In this document: piece after piece, positions 1 through 8,070 of the stretch
Layout of the letters: each line of letters begins with the position of its first letter
How positions within the stretch are numbered: the stretch's first letter is position 1
From: an uncultured Clostridia bacterium
GTDB taxonomy: Bacteria; Bacillota; Clostridia; Christensenellales; Aristaeellaceae
Reading direction: 5' to 3'
Assembly (NCBI GenBank): GCA_947631405.1
Contig: CANRLC010000017.1
Coordinates: 1-41,973, forward strand
DNA length: 41,973 nucleotides
The notes under the pieces: model-generated
Database searches by the model: none
Seen by the model: only the letters and a program-made list of their open reading frames with translations
What the model was told of the DNA's origin: nothing
Position numbers and translations under genes: made by a program

Positions 1-53
1 GTAATAATAATTCGCTTTCGTAATGCCATGACATACACACCAATCGACAACGC
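1..53. other. AT-rich flank next to the truncated spoIIP
   Basis: This stretch is visibly AT-rich (runs such as taataataatt), while everything that follows is strongly GC-rich. It starts exactly where the spoIIP reading frame is cut by a stop codon. It carries no recognisable gene. It may be the edge of an inserted element or an assembly join; the window is too short on this side to decide. Confidence 0.4.
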
Positions 54-638
54 TCATGCCTGCCGGGCGTCAAACCCCGATCCGGTGGAGCCGGTGCCCT
101 TGCCCACCAGCAGCATCACATACGCGGCCTGCTCGCCGCCCTCCAGCGTCACGCCGTTCGCGCCGTTGTACGGCCCGCTGTACGCGTCGCGGTGGACGTC
201 GAGGATATAGTCGTAGCGTTCGCCGCGCGCCATGCGCTCCTCGAGCATCGCCAGCGAGCGCGTGTACGCGCTGGAGAGATTCGGCGGCTCGAAGGCCGTC
301 TTGTCGTGAACGACCGCGAAGCCCTCCTCCCGCAGCGCGTCGCACAGCGCCTCGCCCACGCGGATCATATTGTAGTTTTCGTCCATCGTGCGCCACGTCT
401 CCGTGGGCGCGTACTGGGCGTCGTCGGTCATCTCATAGGCCTCCCATGTGTGCGTGTGGTAGACGAGCACGCTGGGCTGCGGGGCGGCGTCTTCCCCATC
501 CGTCTCGGAGGAGAGCACCTCGATGGTCGCCGCATCCTCCCTCTCCCGCAGGGCCGCCAGACGCAAAAGGCCCGCGCAAGCAAAGACGGCCAGCGCGCAA
601 AGCGCCGCCGTCCACAGGAATGCCCGCCAGCGCCGCAT
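54..638 (-). pseudogene. spoIIP: Stage II sporulation protein P, C-terminally truncated
   Basis: SpoIIP is the membrane-anchored peptidoglycan amidase/endopeptidase of the SpoIIDMP engulfment machine. The ATG at 638 has a GGAGGGAGGG ribosome site just upstream and gives 194 residues; an in-frame extension to 728 is Arg-rich and has no such site. Residues 1-6 are basic, then a single membrane anchor follows at about 7-27. The family block VLVYHTHTWEAY is clear, as are the NMIRVGEAL, VVHDKT and ILDVHRDA blocks. The protein stops at GSGFDARQA, where family members continue for about 70 more residues, including the conserved block near NQHLSPGALLIEVG that holds further active-site residues. The stop falls at the boundary with AT-rich DNA, so I read this as a broken gene or an assembly join. 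It is divergent from the Cys-rich gene at 789. Confidence 0.75.
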
Positions 639-707
639 CGCCCTCCCTCCCCGCACACGAGACTTCCTTACAGCATATGACGCGCCGCCGCGGCGTATGC
701 GGCGCGA

Positions 708-734
708 ACCTTCCCCGCGCCGCGGCATACTCTG
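708..734 (+). promoter_or_regulatory. Possible sigma-K type promoter
   Basis: An AC at 708-709 is followed after 16 bases by CATACTCTG (726-734). This resembles the late mother-cell sigma-K pattern AC-N16/17-CATAnnnTA, with the last base differing. It would start transcription about 45 bases before the coat-like gene at 789. The pattern is short and degenerate, so chance is a real alternative. Confidence 0.3.
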
Positions 735-788
735 GAACTGTGAGGGAAAGCCTCCCTTGCAAAAATCCTAGATCAGGAGGCGTGCGCC

Positions 789-1604
789 ATGAGCTTTTAC
801 TCCTACAAGAACGCCAACTCGACGCAGTGTCCGTGCAGCGTGAGCGGCAACGAAGTGCTCAACGGCCTCAACGAAAAGGTCTGCATCCAGGTGCAGAGGG
901 TGTACGATAGCTGCCTGCAGCAGGAGCAGCTCAACGAACAAAAGGTCACGCTGGTCAGCTACGGCCTCGTGCCGAGCGCGGGCTGCGGCTGCACGAACGA
1001 CCAGATCAACGACGGCTCCAACACCCAGCCGAACATGCCGATCACCTTCGAGAGCTGCCGCTCGACGACGACGGAGGGCGCCATCCACGACCTCTCCGTG
1101 GAGCGCCTGTGCGACCGGCCCTGCTTCGCCCGCGTGCGCGGACAGATCGACGTGCCGATCGACATCCTCTTTACCGACTCCACCTGCCGCGAGTACATCG
1201 GGCGGGGCGTGGTGACCGTCGATAAGGACGTCCTGCTCTCCATCCCCGACGAGTCCATCGTGCCCTACAACATCGAGGCGATGGTCTCCGCGGTCTGCGT
1301 CTCCGGTACATATATCGGCAACAACGTCTTCGAACTGGCGATCTGCGTCACCGTGGTGTTGAAGGTGCTGGCGAAGGTCGAGATCCTCGTGCCGAGCTAC
1401 GGCTTCTGCGAGGTGCCGCCGTGCGAGGAGTTCGCGGATTCCGTGTGCGACGAGTTCTTCTCCCTCCCGCTGTTCCCGCAGGCCCTCTGCGACGAGGACG
1501 CCCTGCGCGCGCACAACGTGAGCTGCACCTGCGGCAACACCGCCAGCACGACGGGGCTGGGCTGCTCCACGAGCGCCGGCGTCGGCTGCAACTGCGGCAG
1601 GTAA
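789..1604 (+). CDS. Cysteine-rich clostridial protein, probable spore surface protein
   Basis: A 271-residue protein with about 21 cysteines, many as CxC pairs at both ends (CPC near residue 15, GCGC near 66, SCTC and CNC at the C-terminus). It has no signal peptide or membrane segment. The centre (about 110-205) is a beta-rich stretch of the form ARVRGQIDVPIDILF ... VPYNIEAMVSAV ... VTVVLKVLAKVEILVPSYG. This is typical of a conserved but uncharacterised clostridial family, and the hydrophobic pattern recalls the SPOCS (DUF3794) domain of SipL. AGGAGG at 775-780 fixes the ATG. The neighbour is spoIIP and a sigma-K-like promoter lies upstream. A disulfide-cross-linked coat or exosporium role is inferred, not shown. 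No characterised homologue is recognised with certainty. Confidence 0.7.
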   Translation: MSFYSYKNANSTQCPCSVSGNEVLNGLNEKVCIQVQRVYDSCLQQEQLNEQKVTLVSYGLVPSAGCGCTNDQINDGSNTQPNMPITFESCRSTTTEGAIHDLSVERLCDRPCFARVRGQIDVPIDILFTDSTCREYIGRGVVTVDKDVLLSIPDESIVPYNIEAMVSAVCVSGTYIGNNVFELAICVTVVLKVLAKVEILVPSYGFCEVPPCEEFADSVCDEFFSLPLFPQALCDEDALRAHNVSCTCGNTASTTGLGCSTSAGVGCNCGR

Positions 1605-1642
1605 GGCGCAAGGTGGTCAGAGCGAGAATAGGAAATAGGAAA

Positions 1643-1668
1643 GCGCGGGGAGCGAAAACTCCCCGCGC
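1643..1668 (+). terminator. Hairpin after the Cys-rich gene
   Basis: A perfect 10-bp stem (GCGCGGGGAG / CTCCCCGCGC) with a CGAAAA loop lies 38 bases after the stop codon. There is no run of T after it, so it may be an inefficient terminator or a 3'-end stabiliser. Confidence 0.5.
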
Positions 1669-1762
1669 CGATTAGCGTGTCAGAAGGTTTCCGCTTGCTT
1701 TTGACCGTGCGCAGCCCGCTGCCCAAAAGGCTCGGATAACCTCGCACGATGAGATAGGGGTC

Positions 1763-1791
1763 TTTCCAATCCCCGCGCGATTTGCTATAAT
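1763..1791 (+). promoter_or_regulatory. Sigma-A promoter of the deoB operon
   Basis: TTTCCA (1763-1768) and a perfect TATAAT (1786-1791) are separated by 17 bases, 55 bases before the deoB start. Confidence 0.7.
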
Positions 1792-1846
1792 AAGGTATAC
1801 GATACCAACGGGCGCGCAGGCCGCCCGGCGAGGAGGAGACGCGATC

Positions 1847-3016
1847 ATGGGAAAGAAGGCCGTTCTGATCGTGCTGGACAGCGTGGGCATCGGCGCGCTG
1901 CCGGACGCGGAGGCTTACGGCGACGCGGGCGCGGACACGCTCGGTCACATCATCAACACCTGCCATCCGGCGCTGCCGAACCTGATGGCGCTGGGGCTGG
2001 GGAACATCGAGGGCGCGAGCTTCCCCGGCGCGCGGGCGCAGAGCGCGGGCTGCTTCGGGCGGCTGCGCGAGGTCTCGGCGGGCAAGGACACGACCACGGG
2101 CCACTGGGAGATCGCGGGCGTGCAGCTCTCGCGCCCGTTCCCGACATTCCCGAACGGCTTCCCGAGCGACTTCCTCGCGCGCTTTGAGGCGGCGGTGGGG
2201 CGCGGCACGCTGGGCAATAAGCCCGCCTCTGGCACCGCCATCCTCGACGAGCTGGGCGAGGAGCACATCGCCACGGGCAAGCTGATCGTCTACACGTCTG
2301 CGGATAGCGTGTTTCAGATCGCCGCCAATGAGGCCGTCGTGCCGCTTGACGAGCTTTACCGCGACTGCGAGATCGCGCGCGGGCTGCTCACGGGCGACCT
2401 CGAGGTCGGCCGGGTGATCGCGCGCCCGTTCGTCGGCGAGCATGCGGGCGGCTTCACGCGCACCGGCGGACGCAGGGATTTCAGCGCCCTGCCGCCGACC
2501 ACGATGTGCGACCTGCTCGCGCAGGCGGGCCTGACCGTCTACGGCGTGGGCAAGATCGAGGATATCTTCGCGCACCGGGGCATCACCCAGTCCAACCACG
2601 CGGCGGGCAATCCCGCGTGCATGGAGGCGACGTTTGCGGCGATGGCCGAGGACTTTACCGGGCTGCTCTTCGTCAACCTCGTGGACTTTGATATGGTCTA
2701 CGGCCACCGCCGTGACGTGGAGGGCTACGCAAGGGCGCTGGAGGCGTTTGACCGCCAGCTTCCGCAGATTCAGGAAATGATGGGCGAGGAGGACATGCTC
2801 ATCCTGACCGCCGACCACGGATGCGACCCGTGCCACCACGGCTCCGACCACACGCGCGAGCACACGCCGCTGCTCGTGTGGGGCAAGGGGCTGCGCGCGG
2901 GCATCGATCTGGGCACGCGGCAGACCTACGCGGACATCAGCGCGAGCGTGCTGGATTTCTTCGGGCTGCAAAACCCGCTCAAGGGGACGTCGTTTTACCC
3001 GTCCGTGCGCGCGTGA
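1847..3016 (+). CDS. deoB: Phosphopentomutase
   Basis: This enzyme interconverts (deoxy)ribose 1-phosphate and 5-phosphate, linking nucleoside phosphorolysis to central metabolism. The 389-residue length is normal for the family. The metal-binding start VLIVLDSVGIGALPDA (Asp11), the block GKDTTTGHWE containing the phosphorylated threonine (Thr83 by alignment with the Bacillus enzyme), NLVDFDMVYGHRRD, TADHGCDP and SDHTREHTPLL are all present, so the alkaline-phosphatase-fold active site looks complete. The family usually has DHGNDP; here it is DHGCDP. Its own promoter lies just upstream and a purine nucleoside phosphorylase follows 32 bases later, so the two form a salvage operon. Confidence 0.95.
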   Translation: MGKKAVLIVLDSVGIGALPDAEAYGDAGADTLGHIINTCHPALPNLMALGLGNIEGASFPGARAQSAGCFGRLREVSAGKDTTTGHWEIAGVQLSRPFPTFPNGFPSDFLARFEAAVGRGTLGNKPASGTAILDELGEEHIATGKLIVYTSADSVFQIAANEAVVPLDELYRDCEIARGLLTGDLEVGRVIARPFVGEHAGGFTRTGGRRDFSALPPTTMCDLLAQAGLTVYGVGKIEDIFAHRGITQSNHAAGNPACMEATFAAMAEDFTGLLFVNLVDFDMVYGHRRDVEGYARALEAFDRQLPQIQEMMGEEDMLILTADHGCDPCHHGSDHTREHTPLLVWGKGLRAGIDLGTRQTYADISASVLDFFGLQNPLKGTSFYPSVRA

Positions 3017-3048
3017 CGCGGCGCGGGCTACGCTAAAGGAGGGCACAT

Positions 3049-3864
<816 letters not shown>

Positions 3865-3880
3865 GGAAAACAGGGCATAC

Positions 3881-4012
3881 CGCCGCGAAGCGAAGAAGGG
3901 AGTCTGAGGGATGAAATCCCTCAGGCAGGTCTGGGCGGCAGCCCAGCGTCCCCTCAATCAAAAAGGTAGCCCGGAAGCGGACGCGAAGCGTCTCGCGAAA
4001 CCGGGCGGTGAA
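3881..4012 (+). repeat. GCGAAGC-hairpin dispersed repeat, copy 1 (divergent)
   Basis: Non-coding DNA between punA and the glt operon. GCGAAGC occurs at 3885 and 3983. Three hairpins are visible: a 9-bp stem with a GAA loop at 3904-3924, a 6-bp stem with a GGCA loop at 3931-3946, and an outer GCCCGG/CCGGGC stem (3969-3974 with 4001-4006) that encloses GACGC-GAA-GCGTC. The core from AAAAAGG(T/C)AGCCCGGAAGCG to CCGGGCGG is shared with the copies at 27 kb and 41.8 kb; the rest differs. Confidence 0.6.
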
Positions 4013-4034
4013 TATCTTAAAAGATGCTTTGAAG

Positions 4035-4069
4035 AAGGGCCACAGCGCTTGCGTTGCGCCGCGGCCCTT
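4035..4069 (+). terminator. Terminator of the deoB-punA operon
   Basis: AAGGGCC (4035-4041) pairs with GGCCCTT (4063-4069), with an inner GCGC/GCGC stem, followed by TTTAATCTT. It is weaker than a classical intrinsic terminator because the T run is short. Confidence 0.55.
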
Positions 4070-4118
4070 TAATCTTCATACGCGAGGACAGATCAAGGTT
4101 TTCTTCAATTCCAAGCGA

Positions 4119-4150
4119 AACAAAAGCGGCCAAGCCCGGCCGCTTTTGTT
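4119..4150 (-). terminator. Terminator of the glutamate synthase operon
   Basis: A perfect 13-bp stem (AACAAAAGCGGCC / GGCCGCTTTTGTT) with a 6-base loop sits 7 bases past the stop of the last glt gene. Read on the minus strand it ends in TTTTGTTT, so it works in that direction and could also act on plus-strand transcripts. Confidence 0.75.
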
Positions 4151-4157
4151 CTTTCCC

Positions 4158-4880
4158 TCACTCAAACGTGTACAGCTGTCGGTACCCGGCTTCCGGGTTC
4201 GGCGTGAGGACGTAGTAACGCTGCGCCAGGAGCGCGCCGGCGTCGCCGCCGAAGTGGGCGCAGTAGGCACACACATGCGGGGCGATCTCCGCGCGATCCT
4301 CATCCGTCATCGCGCGCACGAGCACCTGACGCGGCAGGCCGCGCGGCGCTTCGTCGCAGCGCAGCACGATCTTGCCGCCGTGCATGCCCGTGCCGCAGAA
4401 GAAGCGGCAGGGGTATTCGCCGCCCGCGCCGATGCCCAGCACGGCGATCAGCCCGCCCGCGAGGTACTCGCCCAGAAACGACCCCGCCCGGCCGCCGACC
4501 ACCAGCACGGGGCAGCGATCCATGTACGCCTTCATGTGGATGCCCGCGCGGTAGCCGACGTTGCCCTCGATGAGGATGCGGCCGCCGCGCATGCCGTAGC
4601 CGCAGGCGTCGCCGCAGTCGCCGTGGATGACGATCTCGCCGTCGTTCATCGTGTCGCCGACAGCCTCCTGCCCGTTGCCGAAGACCTCGACCTGCGCGCC
4701 GTCCATGTAGTGCCCGAGGCCGTTGCCCGGCGTGCCGTAGAGCGAGAAGCGCCGCGCCTTCGCGCCGCAGGCGATGTAGCGCTGCCCGCAGAGGTTGCGC
4801 ACGACGATCTCCTCGTCCGCGCTCCCGAGGATGCGCTCGTTCAGATCGCGGTAGTACAGCCCGGTCGCGTCGATGTTCAT
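4158..4880 (-). CDS. Glutamate synthase GXGXG-domain subunit
   Basis: A 240-residue stand-alone version of the C-terminal beta-helix domain of the glutamate synthase large subunit, which in bacterial GltB links the amidotransferase and synthase domains. Repeated G-x-G-x-G turns are plain (NGLGHYMDG, GEIVIHGDCGDACGYGMRGG, RILIEGNVGYRAG, VVVGG, GGKIVL). Its start ATG overlaps the stop of the upstream oxidoreductase by ATGA (4877-4880), which points to translational coupling. The C-terminal part carries scattered cysteines (CAYC near 205-208). Together with the genes at 6563 and 8071 it rebuilds a complete GltB from separate chains, as in archaea and some anaerobes. Formylmethanofuran dehydrogenase subunit C has the same fold, but the neighbours decide for glutamate synthase. 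Confidence 0.88.
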   Translation of the reverse strand: MNIDATGLYYRDLNERILGSADEEIVVRNLCGQRYIACGAKARRFSLYGTPGNGLGHYMDGAQVEVFGNGQEAVGDTMNDGEIVIHGDCGDACGYGMRGGRILIEGNVGYRAGIHMKAYMDRCPVLVVGGRAGSFLGEYLAGGLIAVLGIGAGGEYPCRFFCGTGMHGGKIVLRCDEAPRGLPRQVLVRAMTDEDRAEIAPHVCAYCAHFGGDAGALLAQRYYVLTPNPEAGYRQLYTFE

Positions 4881-6118
4881 TGTGCGGCACCTCCCAGCTT
4901 CTTCGCGCGCTCGGTGGCCGAGAAGGCCATCAGCTGCGGCGTCTCGCGGATCAGCTCAAAGTCGATCGAGGAGAGCGGCGTGCGCTCGCGCACCAGCGCC
5001 GTGTAGATGCCCGCGCGGTCGATGTCGCCCAGCAGCAGGAACCCGGCGAGACGGTCGTCCTTCGTGTAGAGCAGCTTGGTCGCATCGCCGCTTTGAGATC
5101 TGTAGACCTCGCCCTCGTAGCGGCCCGCGCCGATCATGTGCAGCCCCCAAAAGCCCGTCGCGTTCATCGGCGCAGCCTTGTCGTATACGGCGCGCCCGCC
5201 CGCCATGTTGCGCCCGGCGGTCTCGCCCTGCATCGTGGCGTTGGGCAAGATGGCCAAGGGCCGCAGCGCGCCCGTGTCCGGGTCGGGGAAGACGGTGCAG
5301 TCGCCCGCGGCGTAGATGTCCTCGACGCTCGTGCGGCAATGGTCATCCACGACCACGCCGCGCTCCACGCGGCAGCGCGCGCTCTCGGCCAGCGCGGTAT
5401 TGGGCCGCACGCCGACGGCGAGCACCAGCACGTCGAAGGGCAGAGAGCCGCCGCCGGAGAGGTGCGCGACGCCCGGCTCAAAGCGCTTGACGCTCTCGCC
5501 TAAGTGGAAGCGCACGCCCGCCGCCTCGATGTGCTTTTGCACGATCGGCGACGCCTCGGGCGGGAGCACGGCGGGCAGGATGCGATCCGCCAGCTCGACC
5601 ACGTCCACCGAGGCCGCGCGCGCGAGGATGCCCTCCGCGCATTTGAGGCCGATCAGCCCCGCGCCGACGATCAGCGCGCGCTTGTCCTTGGCGTCGCCCA
5701 GCATCGCGGAGAGCCGGTCGGCGTCGTCCAGCGTCATGAAGGACGTCTTCTCGCGCACGGCGTCCAGCCCTTCCATGGGCGGGACGAACGGCGTGGAGCC
5801 GACGCACAGGCAGAGCCTGTCGTAGGGCAGAACTTCGCCCGTCTCCAGCAGCACGGTGCGCCCTTCGGCGTCCACGCTTGCGGCGCGCACGCCGCGCAGC
5901 GCGCGCACGCCGCGCTTTTCCTCGTAATCCGCCGGGCGGTAGGCGAGCAGCTTTTCGCGCGTGGTCTTCCCTTCGAGCAGATAGGAGATCAGCGGGCGGC
6001 CGTAAAAGGGATGCGGCTCCGCGCCCACGAGCGTGATCGGCCCGGAAGCGTCCACCGCGCGGATGCCCTCGATGCAGCCGATGGCGGCGGCGCCGCCGCC
6101 GAGGATGACATAGCGCAT
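4877..6118 (-). CDS. FAD-dependent NAD(P)H oxidoreductase of the glutamate synthase operon
   Basis: A 413-residue pyridine-nucleotide-disulfide-type flavoprotein. It has an N-terminal FAD Rossmann motif (VILGGGAAAIG, residues 4-14), a second dinucleotide motif IVGAGLIGLKCAEG near 150 for NAD(P)H, and the FAD-closing block VEDIYAAGDC near 265. It lacks the redox CxxxxC pair of thioredoxin or lipoamide reductases, so it resembles NADH:rubredoxin/ferredoxin-type oxidoreductases. It sits 4 bases after the ferredoxin and overlaps the GXGXG gene. The inferred role is to carry electrons from NAD(P)H through the ferredoxin to the synthase, replacing the usual GltD subunit. The ATG at 6118 has GGAGAGG upstream. 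The nucleotide preference cannot be read with confidence. Confidence 0.85.
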   Translation of the reverse strand: MRYVILGGGAAAIGCIEGIRAVDASGPITLVGAEPHPFYGRPLISYLLEGKTTREKLLAYRPADYEEKRGVRALRGVRAASVDAEGRTVLLETGEVLPYDRLCLCVGSTPFVPPMEGLDAVREKTSFMTLDDADRLSAMLGDAKDKRALIVGAGLIGLKCAEGILARAASVDVVELADRILPAVLPPEASPIVQKHIEAAGVRFHLGESVKRFEPGVAHLSGGGSLPFDVLVLAVGVRPNTALAESARCRVERGVVVDDHCRTSVEDIYAAGDCTVFPDPDTGALRPLAILPNATMQGETAGRNMAGGRAVYDKAAPMNATGFWGLHMIGAGRYEGEVYRSQSGDATKLLYTKDDRLAGFLLLGDIDRAGIYTALVRERTPLSSIDFELIRETPQLMAFSATERAKKLGGAAQ

Positions 6119-6122
6119 GATT

Positions 6123-6551
6123 TCACCTCTCCTCGTAGACGATGGCCTTGTTCGGGCAGCCCTGTACGCACTGCGGCACGCCGAACTCGTTCTTTTTGCA
6201 CAGCTCGCATTTCTGAATGACGCCGCTCTCGCTGTGGCTGAGCGCCCCGTAGGGGCAGGCCATGATGCACGAGCAGCAGCCGACGCACTTGTCGCTGTCG
6301 ATGAGCACCGCGCCGTTTTCCACGCTCAAAGCGCCGGAAATGCAGCTCTTCACGCAGAGCGGGTCGGTGCAGTGGCGGCAGGACACGGCGAAGGAGATGT
6401 TGTTGCGCTCCTCGATGCGGATGCGCGGGACGATGTGGCGATCCTTGAGCGCCTTGATCATGCTGGACTTGCCGGAGTTGGCGAACGCGCAGTAGTATTC
6501 GCACAGATGGCAGCCGAGGCACCAGCGCTCGTCCACATAAACTCTTTTCAT
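6123..6551 (-). CDS. Four-cluster 4Fe-4S ferredoxin
   Basis: A 142-residue iron-sulfur protein with four cysteine groups: CLGCHLC...C at 11-21, CRHCTDPLCVKSC at 58-70, CVGCCSCIMACP at 89-100 and CELC...CVQGCP at 115-133. This arrangement is that of HycB/DmsB-like electron-transfer subunits and would hold four 4Fe-4S clusters. The start at 6551 (MKRVYVDERW) has GAGGGAG upstream; a longer in-frame reading overlaps the synthase gene and is not credible. It lies between the synthase domain gene (11 bases) and the FAD oxidoreductase (4 bases). I infer that it is the dedicated electron carrier between the two. Confidence 0.88.
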   Translation of the reverse strand: MKRVYVDERWCLGCHLCEYYCAFANSGKSSMIKALKDRHIVPRIRIEERNNISFAVSCRHCTDPLCVKSCISGALSVENGAVLIDSDKCVGCCSCIMACPYGALSHSESGVIQKCELCKKNEFGVPQCVQGCPNKAIVYEER

Positions 6552-6562
6552 CGCGTGCTCCC

Positions 6563-8068
6563 TCACTCTCCGGCGTGCTTGACGCCCAGAATATCCAGCT
6601 CCTTCTGCGTGAGGCCGACGCCGCGCAGCATGAGCCGGTTGCCCCGCAGGGCCTCGATGGAGTTGATGCCCATGCCGCCCATCATCTCCTTCAGCTCGTG
6701 ATCCCAGCTGGTGATGAGGTTGACGAGGCGCTTTTCGCCGATGTCGGGATTGAGCCGGCGCACGAGGTCGGGCCGCTGCGTGGCGATGCCCCAGTTGCAC
6801 TTGCCCGTCTGACAGGAGCGGCACAGGTGGCAGCCCAGCGCCAGCAGCGCGGCGGTGCCGATGTAGACGGCGTCCGCGCCGAGCGCGATGGCCTTGACCA
6901 GATCGGACGAGCTGCGCACCGAGCCGCCGATGACGACGCTCACGCGGTCGCGGATGCCCTCCTCGCGCAGGCGCTGATCGACGGCGGCGAGCGCCAGCTC
7001 GATGGGGATGCCGACGTTATCGCGGATGCGCGTGGGCGCGGCGCCCGTGCCGCCGCGGAAGCCGTCGATGGCGATGATGTCCGCGCCCGAGCGCGCGATG
7101 CCGGAGGCGATCGCGGCGACGTTGTGAACGGCGGCGATCTTGACGATCACGGGCTTTTTGTAGTGCGTGGCCTCCTTGATCGAGTAGACGAGCTGGCGCA
7201 GATCCTCGATGGAGTAGATGTCGTGATGGGGCGCGGGGGAGATGGCGTCGGTGCCCTCCGGGATCATGCGGGTGCGGGAGATGTCCTCGCCGACCTTGAT
7301 GCCGGGCAGGTGGCCGCCGATGCCGGGCTTCGCGCCCTGTCCCATCTTGATCTCGACCGCCGCGCCCGCGTTCAGGTAGTCGGCGTGTACGCCGAAGCGG
7401 CCCGAGGCCACCTGCACGATGGTGTGCTCCCCGTAGGCGTAGAAGTCCTGATGCAGCCCGCCCTCGCCCGTGTTGTAATAGGTGCCCAGCGCGGTCGCCG
7501 CGCGGGCGAGCGAGGCGTGCGCGTTGTAGGAGATGGAGCCGTAGCTCATCGCCGAGAACATCACGGGGACGTTCAAGGTGAGCTGCGGGGGCATGTTGTC
7601 CACGAGATCGCCGTTTTCGTCCCGCTCGATGGCCTGCGGCTTCGCGCCGAGGGTGGTGAACGTCTCCATCGGCTCGCGCAGCGGGTCGATGGACGGGTTA
7701 GTCACCTGCGAGGCGTTGATGAGCAGCTTATCCCAGTAGATGGGGTAGGGTTCCGGGTTGCCCATGGAGGAGAGCAGCACGCCGCCCGTGCCCGCCTGAC
7801 GGTAGACCTCGGAGATGGTCTTGCCCGTCCAGTTTTCGTTCTCTTTGAAGGTGTGGTCGGTCTTGACGATCTTGAGCGCCCGCGTCGGGCAAAGCGACAC
7901 GCAGCGGTGGCAGGCGACGCACTTCGATTCGTCGCTCATCATGCAGCCGAAGTCTACGTCGTAATGGTGTACCTCGTTGGCGCACTGGCGCTCGCACGCG
8001 CGGCAGCAGATGCAGCGCTGCGGATCGCGCACGACCTCGTAGAGGGGATAGAGAAAGTCGATGGCCAT
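6563..8068 (-). CDS. Glutamate synthase, FMN synthase domain with ferredoxin module
   Basis: This 501-residue chain makes glutamate from 2-oxoglutarate and ammonia using reduced cofactors. Residues 1-70 carry two 4Fe-4S motifs (C19xxC22xxC25xxxC29 and C50xxC53xxC56xxxC60). The rest is the FMN-binding TIM-barrel: SAMSYGSISYNAHASLARAA, NTGEGG, KMGQGAKPGIGGHLPG, the block PVIVKIAAVHN, GFRGGTGAAP, and GADAVYIGTAALLALGC followed by CHLCRSCQTGKC for a further iron-sulfur cluster. The ATG at 8068 follows GGGAGG and starts 2 bases after the amidotransferase stop. This is the archaeal-type GltB core, known also from Clostridia and Thermotoga, not the fused 1,500-residue enzyme. Confidence 0.92.
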   Translation of the reverse strand: MAIDFLYPLYEVVRDPQRCICCRACERQCANEVHHYDVDFGCMMSDESKCVACHRCVSLCPTRALKIVKTDHTFKENENWTGKTISEVYRQAGTGGVLLSSMGNPEPYPIYWDKLLINASQVTNPSIDPLREPMETFTTLGAKPQAIERDENGDLVDNMPPQLTLNVPVMFSAMSYGSISYNAHASLARAATALGTYYNTGEGGLHQDFYAYGEHTIVQVASGRFGVHADYLNAGAAVEIKMGQGAKPGIGGHLPGIKVGEDISRTRMIPEGTDAISPAPHHDIYSIEDLRQLVYSIKEATHYKKPVIVKIAAVHNVAAIASGIARSGADIIAIDGFRGGTGAAPTRIRDNVGIPIELALAAVDQRLREEGIRDRVSVVIGGSVRSSSDLVKAIALGADAVYIGTAALLALGCHLCRSCQTGKCNWGIATQRPDLVRRLNPDIGEKRLVNLITSWDHELKEMMGGMGINSIEALRGNRLMLRGVGLTQKELDILGVKHAGE

Positions 8069-8070
8069 CG

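Noticed and set aside
6552-6824. N-terminal extension of the four-cluster ferredoxin
   Set aside because: It is an out-of-frame reading of the synthase gene with low-complexity residues; the ATG at 6551 has a ribosome site and matches the family start.
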